64,000 bases of DNA from an uncultured Veillonella sp. (GCA_902478055.1 CABSJL010000004.1:30879-94878); one strand, 5' to 3'. Shown: positions 1-10,483, numbered from the stretch's first letter. Made by a program: numbers and translations. The notes: generated from the sequence alone by a model not told the origin.

Positions 1-16
1 AAAAGAGGTATATGTA

Positions 17-898
17 ATGAAAGTATGTAAACGATCAATTATTACCAGTTCACTATTAGCTTTATTGGCTATATCATCTGCATATGGGGCTACACCTGTA
101 CAGCCAAGTGGAAGTACAGACGCTGCAGTGGTTGAGATGGATTATTCTAATATTCCAGAGTTAAAAAAATCTATCGAAAGCGCAACACCTGCTATGGTGC
201 AATCTACGCTTGATGCATCTAAGGGAAAACCGACTAAAGATAAGCCCATCTATTCAACAGTGACTATGTCTGGTAACCGTGTTGTATCCGTAAAAACTTA
301 CAAAACTAAAGAAGAACAAGAAAAGGCCATGTTAAAAGAGCGTAAACGCTTAGACAAGGTCACTGCAGAACGTCAGGCTAAAAGAAAAGACGAAACACGC
401 ACAGATATGCTAAAAGGTTTAACACCCATACCGTCCTATCCACCTGTCAGTGAAACACGCGTATTACAAAGTGAAATGTTCTCTAGACCATTCGGCAGAC
501 AACTCGATTTGCGTTTAGTAGAGGCTTATACACAAGATTATGACAAGGCTAAACCTGGCGATATTTATGTCTATGCAGATTATGTGGACTACACATCTAA
601 GCAGCTATTAGGTGAAAAAGATGGCACTACTGCTATTTCAGCTATGATACTACGTGTAATCATGAGAAAAGATGAAAATAAAGCTTTCAGCATCGATGTA
701 AATGCGTACTTCATTAATCCAACAACACATACCATTTCCATAAGTCGGTCCGAAGATGTAAAGGGTATCGATATCAAGAAAGAGGAAAGAGCTGAAGCTG
801 TATTTAAAATACCGTCCCACCAATTACAAGCGGGTGATCCACAGTATGAAATCGCTAAGCTTATGTATCAGGACTTAACTAATAAGAAATTTGATTAA
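17..898 (+). CDS. Secreted protein of unknown function, 293 aa
   Basis: The protein starts with a typical Sec signal peptide: a basic n-region (MKVCKR), a hydrophobic core around residues 8-20 and an AYG-A type cleavage site near residue 24. The mature part has a Lys/Glu-rich, probably helical stretch at about residues 95-135. A C-terminal region rich in alternating polar and hydrophobic residues follows (about 150-290) and is probably beta-rich. An AGAGG ribosome binding site lies 5 bp before the ATG. I do not recognise a family. In this diderm lineage it is probably periplasmic or surface exposed. It converges on the pectate lyase gene and the two share a bidirectional terminator. Confidence 0.8.
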   Translation: MKVCKRSIITSSLLALLAISSAYGATPVQPSGSTDAAVVEMDYSNIPELKKSIESATPAMVQSTLDASKGKPTKDKPIYSTVTMSGNRVVSVKTYKTKEEQEKAMLKERKRLDKVTAERQAKRKDETRTDMLKGLTPIPSYPPVSETRVLQSEMFSRPFGRQLDLRLVEAYTQDYDKAKPGDIYVYADYVDYTSKQLLGEKDGTTAISAMILRVIMRKDENKAFSIDVNAYFINPTTHTISISRSEDVKGIDIKKEERAEAVFKIPSHQLQAGDPQYEIAKLMYQDLTNKKFD

Positions 899-924
899 CA
901 ATATTTAAATACACTCATCATGAC

Positions 925-969
925 AAAAGCCGTATCACATTTCATCAAAGAAATATGATACGGCTTTTT
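925..969. terminator. Bidirectional intrinsic terminator
   Basis: A hairpin with arms AAAAGCCGTATCA and TGATACGGCTTTTT, flanked by A and T runs, sits between the convergent secreted protein and pectate lyase genes. Confidence 0.85.
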
Positions 970-984
970 GGTTAAACTATATCT

Positions 985-2253
985 TTATTGACTTATTTTA
1001 ATTGGTCCCGCATTATGCAAAACATTTTCTTTTACTTCATTTACAGGATCTATTGTAGTAAACAGCTCCGGTTTCCAATCTACCGCTGTTAACGTATCGT
1101 CAAATGTATCAATCATTTTTCCGTTAAACATATTATTAACTGTAGTAAGTTGTTTTCCTCCAAATACTTTCACAAAGGATGTATAGTCTTTACCTGCTAT
1201 ATCCACCACATTGCTTTCAGCATAGATTTGCGAGTGTTTTCCAACGCCTAGAGAATAAGCATACGCATATTCACCATTGGTAGTATCTGACGCAAAGTAA
1301 TTGTTATACATATGGACCTGTCCAAACCGTACTCTTGGTACGCGTTGCACTACATTATGGAAATAGTTATGATGCAAGGTTACATGTAATTTTCCCTCAT
1401 CTGCTACGTTTGAATCACTGTTGCCAATCAACATGGTTTTATTGTGGTTCTCAAATGTTGAATAGGATATGGTTATATAGTCCGCTTGATTGGTAATATC
1501 GAGTAATCCATCCCTATGCTCATATTTACGGCCAAAGTATGTTTCTACCGTTTCAGGGCCATCTTGGAACGAGCAATGATCAATCCAAATGTGCGTACCA
1601 CCTTTTATGGAAAGACTATCATACTGAGAATTCCAATTGCCCTCTGGTCCATCCTTAGGGTCCCAAGCAGGAAAATAGTCATAAGGCGATTCAAACCGTA
1701 TATTTCGTATGATGATATTATCCGCATCAAGAACCAAATCCACGCCCTTTAATTTTGCATTGTCCATGCCAATGATACTTGTATTGGCTGGCACATGAAC
1801 GGTAATAGACTGACTTTGATTCTTTTGCGACGCCTTGCGCTTTTCTTCCTGCTCATCTTTCAAACTCTTAGGCGCTGTGCTTTGCGGCTTATGAGTTTCT
1901 AAATATTGTTGAAAGTCATAGCCATCGACCATGTAATCCTTCATAGTCAATGGTTTACCAGTATCATCGGTATCAAAATCTATGGTTCCATAGACTAGCA
2001 CAATTTTAGGAGCCGTATTTTTTCTATCCTTAAGAGCCGCTACAAATTCTTTTTTATTCGTCACTTTAAACACATTCTGCTCTGTAGCATTAGAGCCACC
2101 AGTAGTACCATTGCCTACAGAAGCAAATCCGTCCTGTTTCGGTAAGACTTCACGCATAAAGGTAGGGCTTTCAGCCGAACCTCGCGAAAAAGTCATCATT
2201 AATCCAGCGATTAACACAATGACCAATCCAATGGGTATCACTATCTTTTTCAT
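985..2253 (-). CDS. Pectate lyase-like protein (polysaccharide lyase family 1)
   Basis: 422 aa with an N-terminal signal peptide or anchor (about residues 1-27), a polar Lys/Gln-rich linker, and a right-handed parallel beta-helix. The PL1 signatures are in order: HIWIDHCSF, the calcium-site segment DGLLDITNQADYITIS followed by ENHNKTMLIG, then QRVPRVRFG with the family's catalytic arginine context, and MYNNYF. PL1 enzymes cleave polygalacturonate by beta-elimination using calcium. The start is the ATG with AAGGA about 9 bp upstream. The gene stands alone, with no uptake or catabolic genes for galacturonate nearby. The real substrate may therefore be another uronate polymer. The family call is firm; the substrate is inferred. 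Confidence 0.85.
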   Translation of the reverse strand: MKKIVIPIGLVIVLIAGLMMTFSRGSAESPTFMREVLPKQDGFASVGNGTTGGSNATEQNVFKVTNKKEFVAALKDRKNTAPKIVLVYGTIDFDTDDTGKPLTMKDYMVDGYDFQQYLETHKPQSTAPKSLKDEQEEKRKASQKNQSQSITVHVPANTSIIGMDNAKLKGVDLVLDADNIIIRNIRFESPYDYFPAWDPKDGPEGNWNSQYDSLSIKGGTHIWIDHCSFQDGPETVETYFGRKYEHRDGLLDITNQADYITISYSTFENHNKTMLIGNSDSNVADEGKLHVTLHHNYFHNVVQRVPRVRFGQVHMYNNYFASDTTNGEYAYAYSLGVGKHSQIYAESNVVDIAGKDYTSFVKVFGGKQLTTVNNMFNGKMIDTFDDTLTAVDWKPELFTTIDPVNEVKENVLHNAGPIKISQ

Positions 2254-2345
2254 ACATCTAGTTCCTTAGTTTCTGATACATCACAGTATGCTATGCCGTC
2301 ATCATCTCATAGCAACAACATTATCTCATAGCAATAATAAGAGAA

Positions 2346-2378
2346 CCCCTTCATAGCGCCCATATGCCTATGAAGGGG
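2346..2378 (-). terminator. Hairpin downstream of the 94-aa ORF
   Basis: Perfect inverted repeat CCCCTTCATAG / CTATGAAGGGG just after the stop of the minus-strand small gene. The T-run is weak. Confidence 0.6.
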
Positions 2379-2389
2379 TATCATTGTCA

Positions 2390-2674
2390 TTACGCTGGGC
2401 GGCTCCAGTCGACTTGTACGTCGATGGCTTCCCACATGCGTGTAAGAGCTAATTTGAAGTTATCCAAAGATTCTAATGGTTTTACATTCAATCGTTCATA
2501 CGTATCAAGACCTGTAGCATGCTCGATAGCATGGTCTTCATTTAAGTATGCACGTACCTTGTCGATCCATTCTTGTTCAGGTAGATCCACCGTTACGGTT
2601 TTTGTATCTGTATCGTAAGATAAAACCCCGTTGCTGTTTACGCCATAATGAATGGCCACACGAAATATACTCAT
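2390..2674 (-). CDS. Small cytosolic protein of unknown function, 94 aa
   Basis: The start MSIFRVAIHYG was chosen because AGAGAGGT lies 6-7 bp before it. A longer reading from 2731 adds 19 residues without a ribosome binding site. The product is acidic, has no signal peptide or membrane segment, and carries two Trp-containing segments (EQEWIDKV, RMWEAIDVQVDW). No family recognised. It lies between pectate lyase and dinB on the same strand, 91 bp after the dinB stop codon, so co-transcription with dinB is possible but not shown. Confidence 0.7.
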   Translation of the reverse strand: MSIFRVAIHYGVNSNGVLSYDTDTKTVTVDLPEQEWIDKVRAYLNEDHAIEHATGLDTYERLNVKPLESLDNFKLALTRMWEAIDVQVDWSRPA

Positions 2675-2764
2675 ATTTATACCTCTCTTGCAGATAGTTT
2701 CTTGCGTATACACATTTCTATACATATACATTGTATCATGAATGTTTCTATTCTTGAAAGAATT

Positions 2765-4156
2765 TTATTCCTCATTATCCAAATCCATTTCGGCCTTTAA
2801 TTCCGACCGTTTTCGCCGTTCTCCACCATCGCCGTGAGCACGACGCCAAAGGGCTCCACTCATGATGGCCCCTTCACCAAATTTAGAGACCAACGAATCT
2901 AGCACGGTTGAAAGCTTCTCATCTTTCTCGCCCGTTTCTATGGAGAATAAATCGTCCTGTACAATGCCTTCTGTTGAAAGTCCGCTGACTGTGACACCCA
3001 ATAGCCGAATTGGTTTGTGCGGCATATCGAGAACGGATGTATCGAATTGAGGTAACGGTGCTGCGCCCATCATCTCTCGGTCATCCGCAAGCTGCCTATC
3101 ACTAGCATTATCTATAATAGTGCTATCTATAATACGCTTAACATTACAACGATTCGATGGTCTACTATTAGACCTTTCACGCATGAGCTTGTTCCACAAT
3201 AATACGGATGTATCGTAAATGATACGTTCTTGGTCCGTAGCGGAATCGAGTCGTTTTTGACGGGATACGGTTTTAAAATCATTATACCGCACCTTAATGG
3301 ATACGGTATGTCCCATCAAACCATATTTGCGCAATCGTTTCGCTACGCGATTAGCAAAATAGTGAAGTTCTAAGTCGATAACAGCAGGATCCTCGACATC
3401 GCTTTCATAGGTTTCCTCATTACCAACGGATTGGATTTGACGGTCCGGTTCTACAGGCCGTTCGTCGATGCCTCGGGCCAATTCCCAAATGCGGCGTGCC
3501 TGGTTACCTACATAAGGCACTAGTGGTTTCTCATCTGGCAAAGCTTGTACATCCTTAATCAAGGTAAATCCACCATCCTTAAGGCGACGTTCTGTGCTAG
3601 GGCCTACACCCCATATACGTTTAATGGGCAAATTAGCGAGGCTTTCACATTCCTTACCGTAAGGAATAACCACGAGTCCGTCAGGCTTGTCTAAATCGGA
3701 AGCCAATTTAGCAAGGAATTTATTTGGTGCCAAGCCAGCCGAAATAATGAGCCCCGTTTCTTCAAACACACGGTCCTTAATGGCACGGCCCAAGGCCTTA
3801 GGGCCTGTGAATTTATGAGTGATGCCCGTAACATCCAAAAAGGCTTCGTCTAGCGACAAAGGCTCGATGATGGGCGTAAATTCCTCCATCACCTTGTGGA
3901 TGATATGAGAAATCTCCTTGTAGCGAGCCATATTGGGATATACATAAATACCATGGGGACACAGTTTTTTAGCCCGCGAAATGGGCATGGCCGAATGGAC
4001 GCCAAATTTTCGGGCTTCATAGGATGCAGTGGCCACAACGCCACGTGAAGAAAGACCACCCACGATAACGGGGTGGCCTTTGTATTCAGGATGATCCAGT
4101 TGTTCTACGGATGCGAAGAAGGCATCCATATCAACATGCATAATCCAGCGTCTCAT
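2765..4156 (-). CDS. dinB: DNA polymerase IV (Y-family translesion polymerase)
   Basis: 463 aa. The N-terminal palm has MHVDMDAFFASVEQ with the first metal-binding aspartates. It is followed by GVHSAMPISRAKKLCP (fingers), SLDEAFLDVT with the catalytic D-E pair near residue 105, and KPDGL. The little-finger region ends with PIRLLGVTVSGL. Y-family polymerases copy past DNA lesions with low fidelity. About 45-50 extra residues (roughly 325-373), polar and low in complexity, separate the usual helix from PIRLLGV, which makes the protein longer than typical DinB (about 350-420 aa). The ATG lies 2 bp after the stop of an ArsR-family regulator, so the two genes are translationally close and almost certainly one operon. 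Confidence 0.95.
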   Translation of the reverse strand: MRRWIMHVDMDAFFASVEQLDHPEYKGHPVIVGGLSSRGVVATASYEARKFGVHSAMPISRAKKLCPHGIYVYPNMARYKEISHIIHKVMEEFTPIIEPLSLDEAFLDVTGITHKFTGPKALGRAIKDRVFEETGLIISAGLAPNKFLAKLASDLDKPDGLVVIPYGKECESLANLPIKRIWGVGPSTERRLKDGGFTLIKDVQALPDEKPLVPYVGNQARRIWELARGIDERPVEPDRQIQSVGNEETYESDVEDPAVIDLELHYFANRVAKRLRKYGLMGHTVSIKVRYNDFKTVSRQKRLDSATDQERIIYDTSVLLWNKLMRERSNSRPSNRCNVKRIIDSTIIDNASDRQLADDREMMGAAPLPQFDTSVLDMPHKPIRLLGVTVSGLSTEGIVQDDLFSIETGEKDEKLSTVLDSLVSKFGEGAIMSGALWRRAHGDGGERRKRSELKAEMDLDNEE

Positions 4157-4158
4157 GA

Positions 4159-4503
4159 TTACGCGTCTTTTTCGTGTTCATCAAGACGGCAGTATTTGAT
4201 TTGTGCACAAATACATTCGTCTTTTGTTTTGTACAATTGTGGAATAATTTCCAAAATGTCACCAAATGTCTCTTCATTGATGGAATAACGAGTCCAAAGG
4301 CCATTACGTTGAGAATTTACAACGCCAGCATCAATTAAGATTTTCATATGGTAGCTTAGTGTGGATTGAGACAAATTAAAGCTTGCCAAAATATCTGCTG
4401 CACACAACTCATTACAGGATAACATATCTATGATATGTAATCTTGTTTCATCACTGAGCGCTTTAAAAATCGTTGCTAAACGTTCATAAGAAACTTCAAC
4501 CAT
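4159..4503 (-). CDS. ArsR/SmtB-family transcriptional regulator
   Basis: 114 aa winged-helix repressor. The recognition-helix region reads SQSTLSYHMKILIDAGVV and the helix-3 region reads CNELCAADIL, reminiscent of the ELCVCDL metal site but with only one of its two cysteines. Extra cysteines cluster at the C-terminus (DECICAQIKYC) and could form an alternative metal or thiol site. The ATG at 4503 is preceded by GAGGAG at a good distance; a reading from 4518 would begin with TTG inside that site. It heads the arsR-dinB operon. It probably represses its own promoter in the AT-rich 286-bp region upstream; the inducer is unknown. Confidence 0.9.
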   Translation of the reverse strand: MVEVSYERLATIFKALSDETRLHIIDMLSCNELCAADILASFNLSQSTLSYHMKILIDAGVVNSQRNGLWTRYSINEETFGDILEIIPQLYKTKDECICAQIKYCRLDEHEKDA

Positions 4504-4656
4504 AAGAAAACTCCTCAATATACATCAAAAATTATCAATCTACTTTTATACTATTATATACTATTTTTATATCTAAATCTATTTTTTTCTTTTTATTCTC
4601 ATTAAAATATTTTAATTGACTAATTAAAATCCTTTATGAGGCGAAAAAAACACATA

Positions 4657-4690
4657 AAAGCGGAGACCCCATATTGAGAATCTCCGCTTA
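4657..4690 (-). terminator. Terminator of purA
   Basis: Inverted repeat AAGCGGAGA / TCTCCGCTT about 115 bp after the purA stop, followed on the minus strand by TTTTATG. Confidence 0.7.
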
Positions 4691-4804
4691 TTATTTATGT
4701 AGATATGTTAACGGTCATACAGATTACCATCTGTTACATACTAATTGGCAATTAGAGCATTCATACACTAATGACAATCAGAATATATTATACACTAAGA
4801 TCAA

Positions 4805-6112
<1,308 letters not shown>

Positions 6113-6209
6113 TCAAATTAATCCATAGTTATTATACAACATAATGGCAAAGCACGGAATGACTAAATAAAGAGTTTAATCTAAACACACCTATATATAT
6201 GCCCTTACG

Positions 6210-6505
6210 AATTAGTACAGGCCTGTAGTAATTCTAAAGATAGGGATATACGGTCCCCTGCAAATTAGTACACGCCTGTTCTAATTCTAAAAACAGGCAT
6301 ATAGGGGCCCCTCCTACAAATTAGTACACGCCTGTTCTAATTCTACAAACAGGGTTACAGGGGCCCCACCTACAAATTAGTACACGCCTGTTCTAATTCT
6401 ACAAACAGGGTTATAGGGGCCCCTAAAAATTAGAACAGGCCTGTTCTAATTTTAAAGACGTATATTATACATCCCCAAGAATTAGCACAAGCCTGTACTG
6501 TATAA
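6210..6505. repeat. Array 1: six TAGWACAGGCCTGTWCTA palindromes
   Basis: Six units with centres near 6221, 6275, 6331, 6387, 6439 and 6491, spaced 52-56 bp. The palindromes are variants such as AATTAGTACACGCCTGTTCT and TTAGAACAGGCCTGTTCTAA. Linkers are also conserved and contain a second small palindrome (AGGGGCCCCT). The array fills the intergenic region between purA and the 3' end of the MFS gene. The same unit recurs near 27.5 kb, 34.8 kb and 39.6 kb. Confidence 0.9.
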
Positions 6506-6513
6506 CAATTATT

Positions 6514-7665
6514 TTATTTTGGTTCTTTCAACCAGAAGCTCATTAGTAACCCTATCGCACCAACAGGTATCAAGGTCATTAACGCTGTTTGTACGTCGTA
6601 AATATCTGCTAAATGTCCAATATATGGTGCTACGAGGCCACCTAATGTAATGCCGAGGCCCAATGTAATACCTGATGCAAAGCCTGCATTTTTAGCAAGG
6701 TATTTTTGACCTAAAACGGTAATAGGTCCATATTGTGAGAATACGCCAAAGGCCATTGGTATCATGGCGCCAAAGAATCCCCATGCATTCGGTACGAAGA
6801 TAAACACTAATACAGATGGTAAAAATATAATATTACCTAAGCGCACTGTTTTTAGAAAGCCTAGCTTATCCGATAGTGCACCACCCATATAGGTGAGGAC
6901 AGCCCCCATGGCAAAGTACATAGTAAGTGCCAAGCTCGATGCACCGGCTTCGCCATTGATAACGGTAATGTATAAAATCGGTATAAAAATCGATAATACG
7001 GAGAACAAAATTGATCGAGATGCAATAACGAAAAATAGCTTTGTAAAACTCACCCAATCGTTTATGCCCGTATTGTCACCCTTAATTTGACTTTCACATT
7101 CACGCGCATCTTCGGCCTCAGTAGTATGACCTGTGAAAGCATATAGATATAGCAATACGCCGAGCGCGGCAATAGCCGTAAACACCCAGAGGAATTGGCC
7201 GCCAAAGACATAAACACCACCAGCAATGAGCGGCCCTAAGGCAAAACCAGCGCTGCCACCAACCGCAAAGCGCCCCATGGCATTGCCAATCTCGTGAGAT
7301 TGTGTACGATTTACAAGAAGAGCCGCCTCAGGATGGAATAGTGCAGCCCCAACTCCAGACATAAGTGCCAAGGCCAAAATCATTTCATAACTCGTAGCCA
7401 GTGCAATGGCACTAATCGATACGAGCGTCACCGCAAAACCTACAGGAATAAACCACGGCACACGCCACCGGTCAGCCACATACCCAAGCACAGGCTGCGC
7501 AATAGACGCCACAATGGTATTACAGAAAATAATCGCCGCCGATTGATAATAATTGAGATTAAAATTAGCAATAAAAAACGGGATTAATGCAGCAAGAGAA
7601 CCTTGACCGAAATCGTTAATGCAATGAAAGATAGGCGGTGCGTATTTTCTTATGGTGCTTTTCAT
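6514..7665 (-). CDS. MFS transporter, fosmidomycin-resistance (Fsr) like
   Basis: 383 aa with about 12 hydrophobic segments. The segment GVGAALFHPEAALLVNR followed by GNAMGRFAVGGSAGFALGPL matches the Fsr subgroup of drug:proton antiporters. Members export small drugs or metabolites at the inner membrane; the true substrate here is unknown. It is a single gene between the purB 3' region and palindrome array 1. The ATG has AGGAGG upstream in the 5' flank. Confidence 0.85.
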   Translation of the reverse strand: MKSTIRKYAPPIFHCINDFGQGSLAALIPFFIANFNLNYYQSAAIIFCNTIVASIAQPVLGYVADRWRVPWFIPVGFAVTLVSISAIALATSYEMILALALMSGVGAALFHPEAALLVNRTQSHEIGNAMGRFAVGGSAGFALGPLIAGGVYVFGGQFLWVFTAIAALGVLLYLYAFTGHTTEAEDARECESQIKGDNTGINDWVSFTKLFFVIASRSILFSVLSIFIPILYITVINGEAGASSLALTMYFAMGAVLTYMGGALSDKLGFLKTVRLGNIIFLPSVLVFIFVPNAWGFFGAMIPMAFGVFSQYGPITVLGQKYLAKNAGFASGITLGLGITLGGLVAPYIGHLADIYDVQTALMTLIPVGAIGLLMSFWLKEPK

Positions 7666-7706
7666 GTATCCTCCTTTTATTGGGATAAATCAACAACTAT
7701 AGCTAT

Positions 7707-7800
7707 GGATGATGAGGCTCCAAAAAACTCCACCGGCCGGGTCTGACTACGCCCTCCGGGCTTCGCAGGGCCAAAGTCGTTTTTTGAACCCTCATCATCC
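7707..7800 (+). repeat. GC-rich hairpin element H1 (core type B) with private outer stem
   Basis: The outer arms GGATGATGAGG and CCTCATCATCC, extended by A6/T6, enclose a GC-rich core. The core contains CACCGGCCGGGTCTGACT and GCAGGGCCAAAGTCG. The core recurs at 30.1 kb and 59.6 kb, but the outer arms are specific to this copy. Confidence 0.85.
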
Positions 7801-7976
7801 ATCATTCAAAACGTTTTCGCCCTTATCCCCATACCAAGCATGCTAAACAAAAACCCCATAACAAAATACACACTAGGGCGAAACACAAAGTCGTTTTTTT
7901 ACTTAGCCTATCCCCTTTCTAACTACTAATAATATGAAGCACCGTAAGAAAATACGGCACTTGCGATAAACAAAAA

Positions 7977-8145
7977 AGGACGGATACCTTCCTCAAAACG
8001 ACTTCGGGTCCCGCTTTAGCGGAATAGCGTGTCAGCTTTTTCTCGTCCCAATGGCTCATTTCGGCATAGAATCTATAGCGAAAAAGGACGGGTACCCTTC
8101 TCAAAACGACTTTGCCCTGTCTGCCTCTATGGCTCGTTTTCGGCA
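7977..8145. repeat. Degenerate hairpin elements H2 and H3
   Basis: Two imperfect copies: ACGACTTCGGGTCCCGC with AGCGTGTCAGC (7977-8048), and a shortened copy with ACGACTTTGCCCTGTC (8090-8145). Both follow AAAAAGGACGG and are themselves diverged direct repeats, each with TCGGCATAGAA nearby. This stretch and its neighbours fill the 587-bp gap between the MFS gene and purB; no gene is supported here. Confidence 0.7.
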
Positions 8146-8164
8146 TAGAAGATTTAATGCAAAA

Positions 8165-8240
8165 AGGATGGTCCGTTCAGAAAACGACTTCGGGCTCCGC
8201 GTAGCGCAGTAGCGTGTCGGCTTTCTGGACGGACCATCCT
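8165..8240 (-). repeat. Hairpin element H4 (core type A) at the purB 3' end
   Basis: The outer arms AGGATGGTCCGT and ACGGACCATCCT enclose the core ACGACTTCGGGCTCCGCG-TAGCGCAGTAGCGTGTCGG. It begins 12 bp after the purB stop and probably also acts as its terminator or 3' stabiliser. Confidence 0.85.
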
Positions 8241-8252
8241 ATACATTAAGGA

Positions 8253-9548
8253 TTATAGGCCGAAACGAGCCATTATTGTATCTACGTGTTTCAATAGTTT
8301 ATATGGATCGAAGCATGCATCGATTTCTTCGTCGGTCATGTATTTTTTGATGTTTTCATCGGATTTTAGACCTGTAGCGAAGTCTTTGCCTTCGAGCCAG
8401 CGTTCCATAGCGTGTTTTTGTACCCAACGGTATGCTTCGTCACGTACGGCACCTTTGTCTACGAGGTGTGTCAAAATTGTTTGGCTGAATACAAGGCCAC
8501 CTGTAAGGTTAAGGTTTTTAAGCATTGTTTCAGGGTATACCAACAATTTATCGATGGTACGGATTGTTAGGTGAAGCATGTAGTTCAACGCGATGGTTGC
8601 ATCTGGTAAGATAACGCGTTCTACAGAGCTATGGGAGATGTCGCGTTCATGCCACAAAGCTTGGTCTTCGTACGCAGATTGTGCATAACCACGCAATAAA
8701 CGAGCCATACCACAAATTCTTTCACAAGTGATAGGATTACGTTTATGAGGCATCGCGGAGGAACCTTTTTGTTTAGGGCTAAAGTATTCTTCCGCTTCGC
8801 GCACTTCGGTACGTTGCAAGTGACGGATTTCCAAAGCGATTTTATCCAATGTACCGCCTACAACAGCAATGGTGGACAATAGTTCAGCGTGACGGTCACG
8901 TTGTACGACTTGGGTCGCGATTTTAACAGGTTCAAGGCCTAGTTTTTCACATACGTATTGTTCTACGAATGGGTCGATGTTGGAGTATGTACCAACAGCA
9001 CCGGACAATTTACCAACAGCAACACTTTTACGAGCATGTTCCATGCGTTCGATATCGCGTTCTACCTCTGCCATCCAAAGGCAAAGTTTTAAACCGAATG
9101 TAGTAGGTTCGCCGTGAATACCGTGAGTACGACCAATCATAGGCGTATGTTTGAATTCTGCAGCACGACGGCGCAATACAGCGTGTAATTGTTTCAAATC
9201 TTCAATCAAAATATCGCAAGATTGTTTCATCATATAGCCAAGTGCAGTATCCTTAACGTCTGTGGATGTCAAGCCAAGATGAATGTATTTAGCCGCTTCA
9301 GGGCCTACATATTCGCCCACAGCAGTCACAAAGGAAATGATGTCATGATTTGTTTCACGTTCGATTTCGTGAATTCTTTCAACATCAAAATTGCCCTTTT
9401 CCCGAATGATTTTTGCCGCTTCCTTCGGAATCACGCCAAGCTCAGCTTGCGCTTCAGATGCCAATGTTTCAACCAATAACATTGTGTCGAACTCGTTGCG
9501 TTCGCTCCAAATATGGCCCATTTCTTCTCGTGTATAACGTGGTATCAT
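8253..9548 (-). CDS. purB: Adenylosuccinate lyase
   Basis: 431 aa of the fumarase/aspartase superfamily. It removes fumarate from adenylosuccinate and from SAICAR, so it acts in both the trunk and the AMP branch of purine synthesis. Motifs are TSTDVKDTA, GRTHGIHGEPTTFG with the general-acid His, and the flexible signature loop GSSAMPHKRNPI with the catalytic Ser. The ATG of MIPRYTREE is preceded by GGAGA at 7 bp. Homotetrameric and cytoplasmic in known members. Confidence 0.97.
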   Translation of the reverse strand: MIPRYTREEMGHIWSERNEFDTMLLVETLASEAQAELGVIPKEAAKIIREKGNFDVERIHEIERETNHDIISFVTAVGEYVGPEAAKYIHLGLTSTDVKDTALGYMMKQSCDILIEDLKQLHAVLRRRAAEFKHTPMIGRTHGIHGEPTTFGLKLCLWMAEVERDIERMEHARKSVAVGKLSGAVGTYSNIDPFVEQYVCEKLGLEPVKIATQVVQRDRHAELLSTIAVVGGTLDKIALEIRHLQRTEVREAEEYFSPKQKGSSAMPHKRNPITCERICGMARLLRGYAQSAYEDQALWHERDISHSSVERVILPDATIALNYMLHLTIRTIDKLLVYPETMLKNLNLTGGLVFSQTILTHLVDKGAVRDEAYRWVQKHAMERWLEGKDFATGLKSDENIKKYMTDEEIDACFDPYKLLKHVDTIMARFGL

Positions 9549-9922
9549 GATGTCTCCTTTGCATGGTGAAAGCTAGATTTTTTATATAATAATTGTACCA
9601 TATGTAAAAGCTTGGTTCAATAAATCTTATGCAATTTTCCGAATAATATATATATTAGCATTTCTTAATGTTCGGTATTTTGTAATTAAGTTGAAATTGT
9701 ACTAATAGTTCCATACCGCACATACACTTCAACATATTATTTCTATCTGGCATTGTATTTCTCCTTCGGCATTTTTTTGGTATTGTATTTCTCTTTCGGC
9801 ATTTTATTTCGGTATTGTATTTATATATAGATTGATTTGTAATTTGTTATTATAATAGTAATGTATAAATAAGTTATATCTCGTATCAACATACTAATAA
9901 TACACACATATAGGAGTACATC
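9549..9922. other. 374-bp AT-rich intergenic region
   Basis: This divergent region between purB (-) and the small membrane protein (+) must hold both promoters. It contains imperfect repeats of TTGTATTTCTCCTTCGGCAT at about 9750-9830 and one GTGAAAGC octamer (9566-9573) just upstream of purB. No ORF or structured RNA recognised. Confidence 0.5.
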
Positions 9923-10327
9923 ATGGCGAAGAAACAACGCAAAGAACGCATACAACAACCTAAAGAATCTCAAACAGCAGGGACTTTAATGAAATTATTT
10001 TTCCTCATCAGTTTTGTCGTCCTCGGCCTATTCGTGTTTAACGATATGCCTATCAACTGGATTTTAGGTGTATATGTAATCGATATCTTAGTGTCGCTCG
10101 CCTATGTGGCTTTCAACAGAAACCGCATCACCACATCCGATGTGGTGCATACGAATGTGCGTCGCATCGTATCGTTCTTGATTATGCTCATCACCATGTT
10201 CTTCTACGCCTTTGCATTGTGGCGCGTCGATCAATATACTACACAAATGCAAGTGACATTGTTCATCGGTGGCGTCATCATTTACTATGCGGTGTTCAAC
10301 AGCACGAAAACAGCTTTAAAAAAGTAA
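9923..10327 (+). CDS. Small integral membrane protein of unknown function, 134 aa
   Basis: A basic N-terminus (MAKKQRKER) is followed by four hydrophobic segments at about residues 24-42, 46-66, 83-103 and 110-127. The positive N-terminus suggests it stays cytosolic. AGGAG lies 8 bp before the ATG. No family recognised. It converges on the tonB operon with a shared terminator. Confidence 0.75.
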   Translation: MAKKQRKERIQQPKESQTAGTLMKLFFLISFVVLGLFVFNDMPINWILGVYVIDILVSLAYVAFNRNRITTSDVVHTNVRRIVSFLIMLITMFFYAFALWRVDQYTTQMQVTLFIGGVIIYYAVFNSTKTALKK

Positions 10328-10434
10328 GTAGTTAAATAGCGGACTCACAACATAGCACGTAGTCGAACAAGAAACTCATAAATTAGCATGTATTCGAATA
10401 ACGGATTTCTAAAATAGCAAGTAATAGACATAAC

Positions 10435-10483
10435 AAAAGAGGCATATCTTACATACGTTCTTGTATGTTAGGTATGCCTCTTT
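10435..10483. terminator. Bidirectional terminator
   Basis: AAAGAGGCATA-TC and its complement TATGCCTCTTT enclose a further stem (ACATAC/GTATGT). It serves the small membrane protein and tonB, touching the tonB stop codon. Confidence 0.85.

Noticed and set aside
6210..6505. CRISPR array
   Set aside because: The repeats are palindromes with linkers that are themselves conserved between units and arrays; spacers are not unique, and there are no cas genes.
7919..8146. 75-aa minus-strand ORF
   Set aside because: It runs through decayed GC-rich hairpin elements and their repeats; composition follows the repeats and there is no plausible start site.
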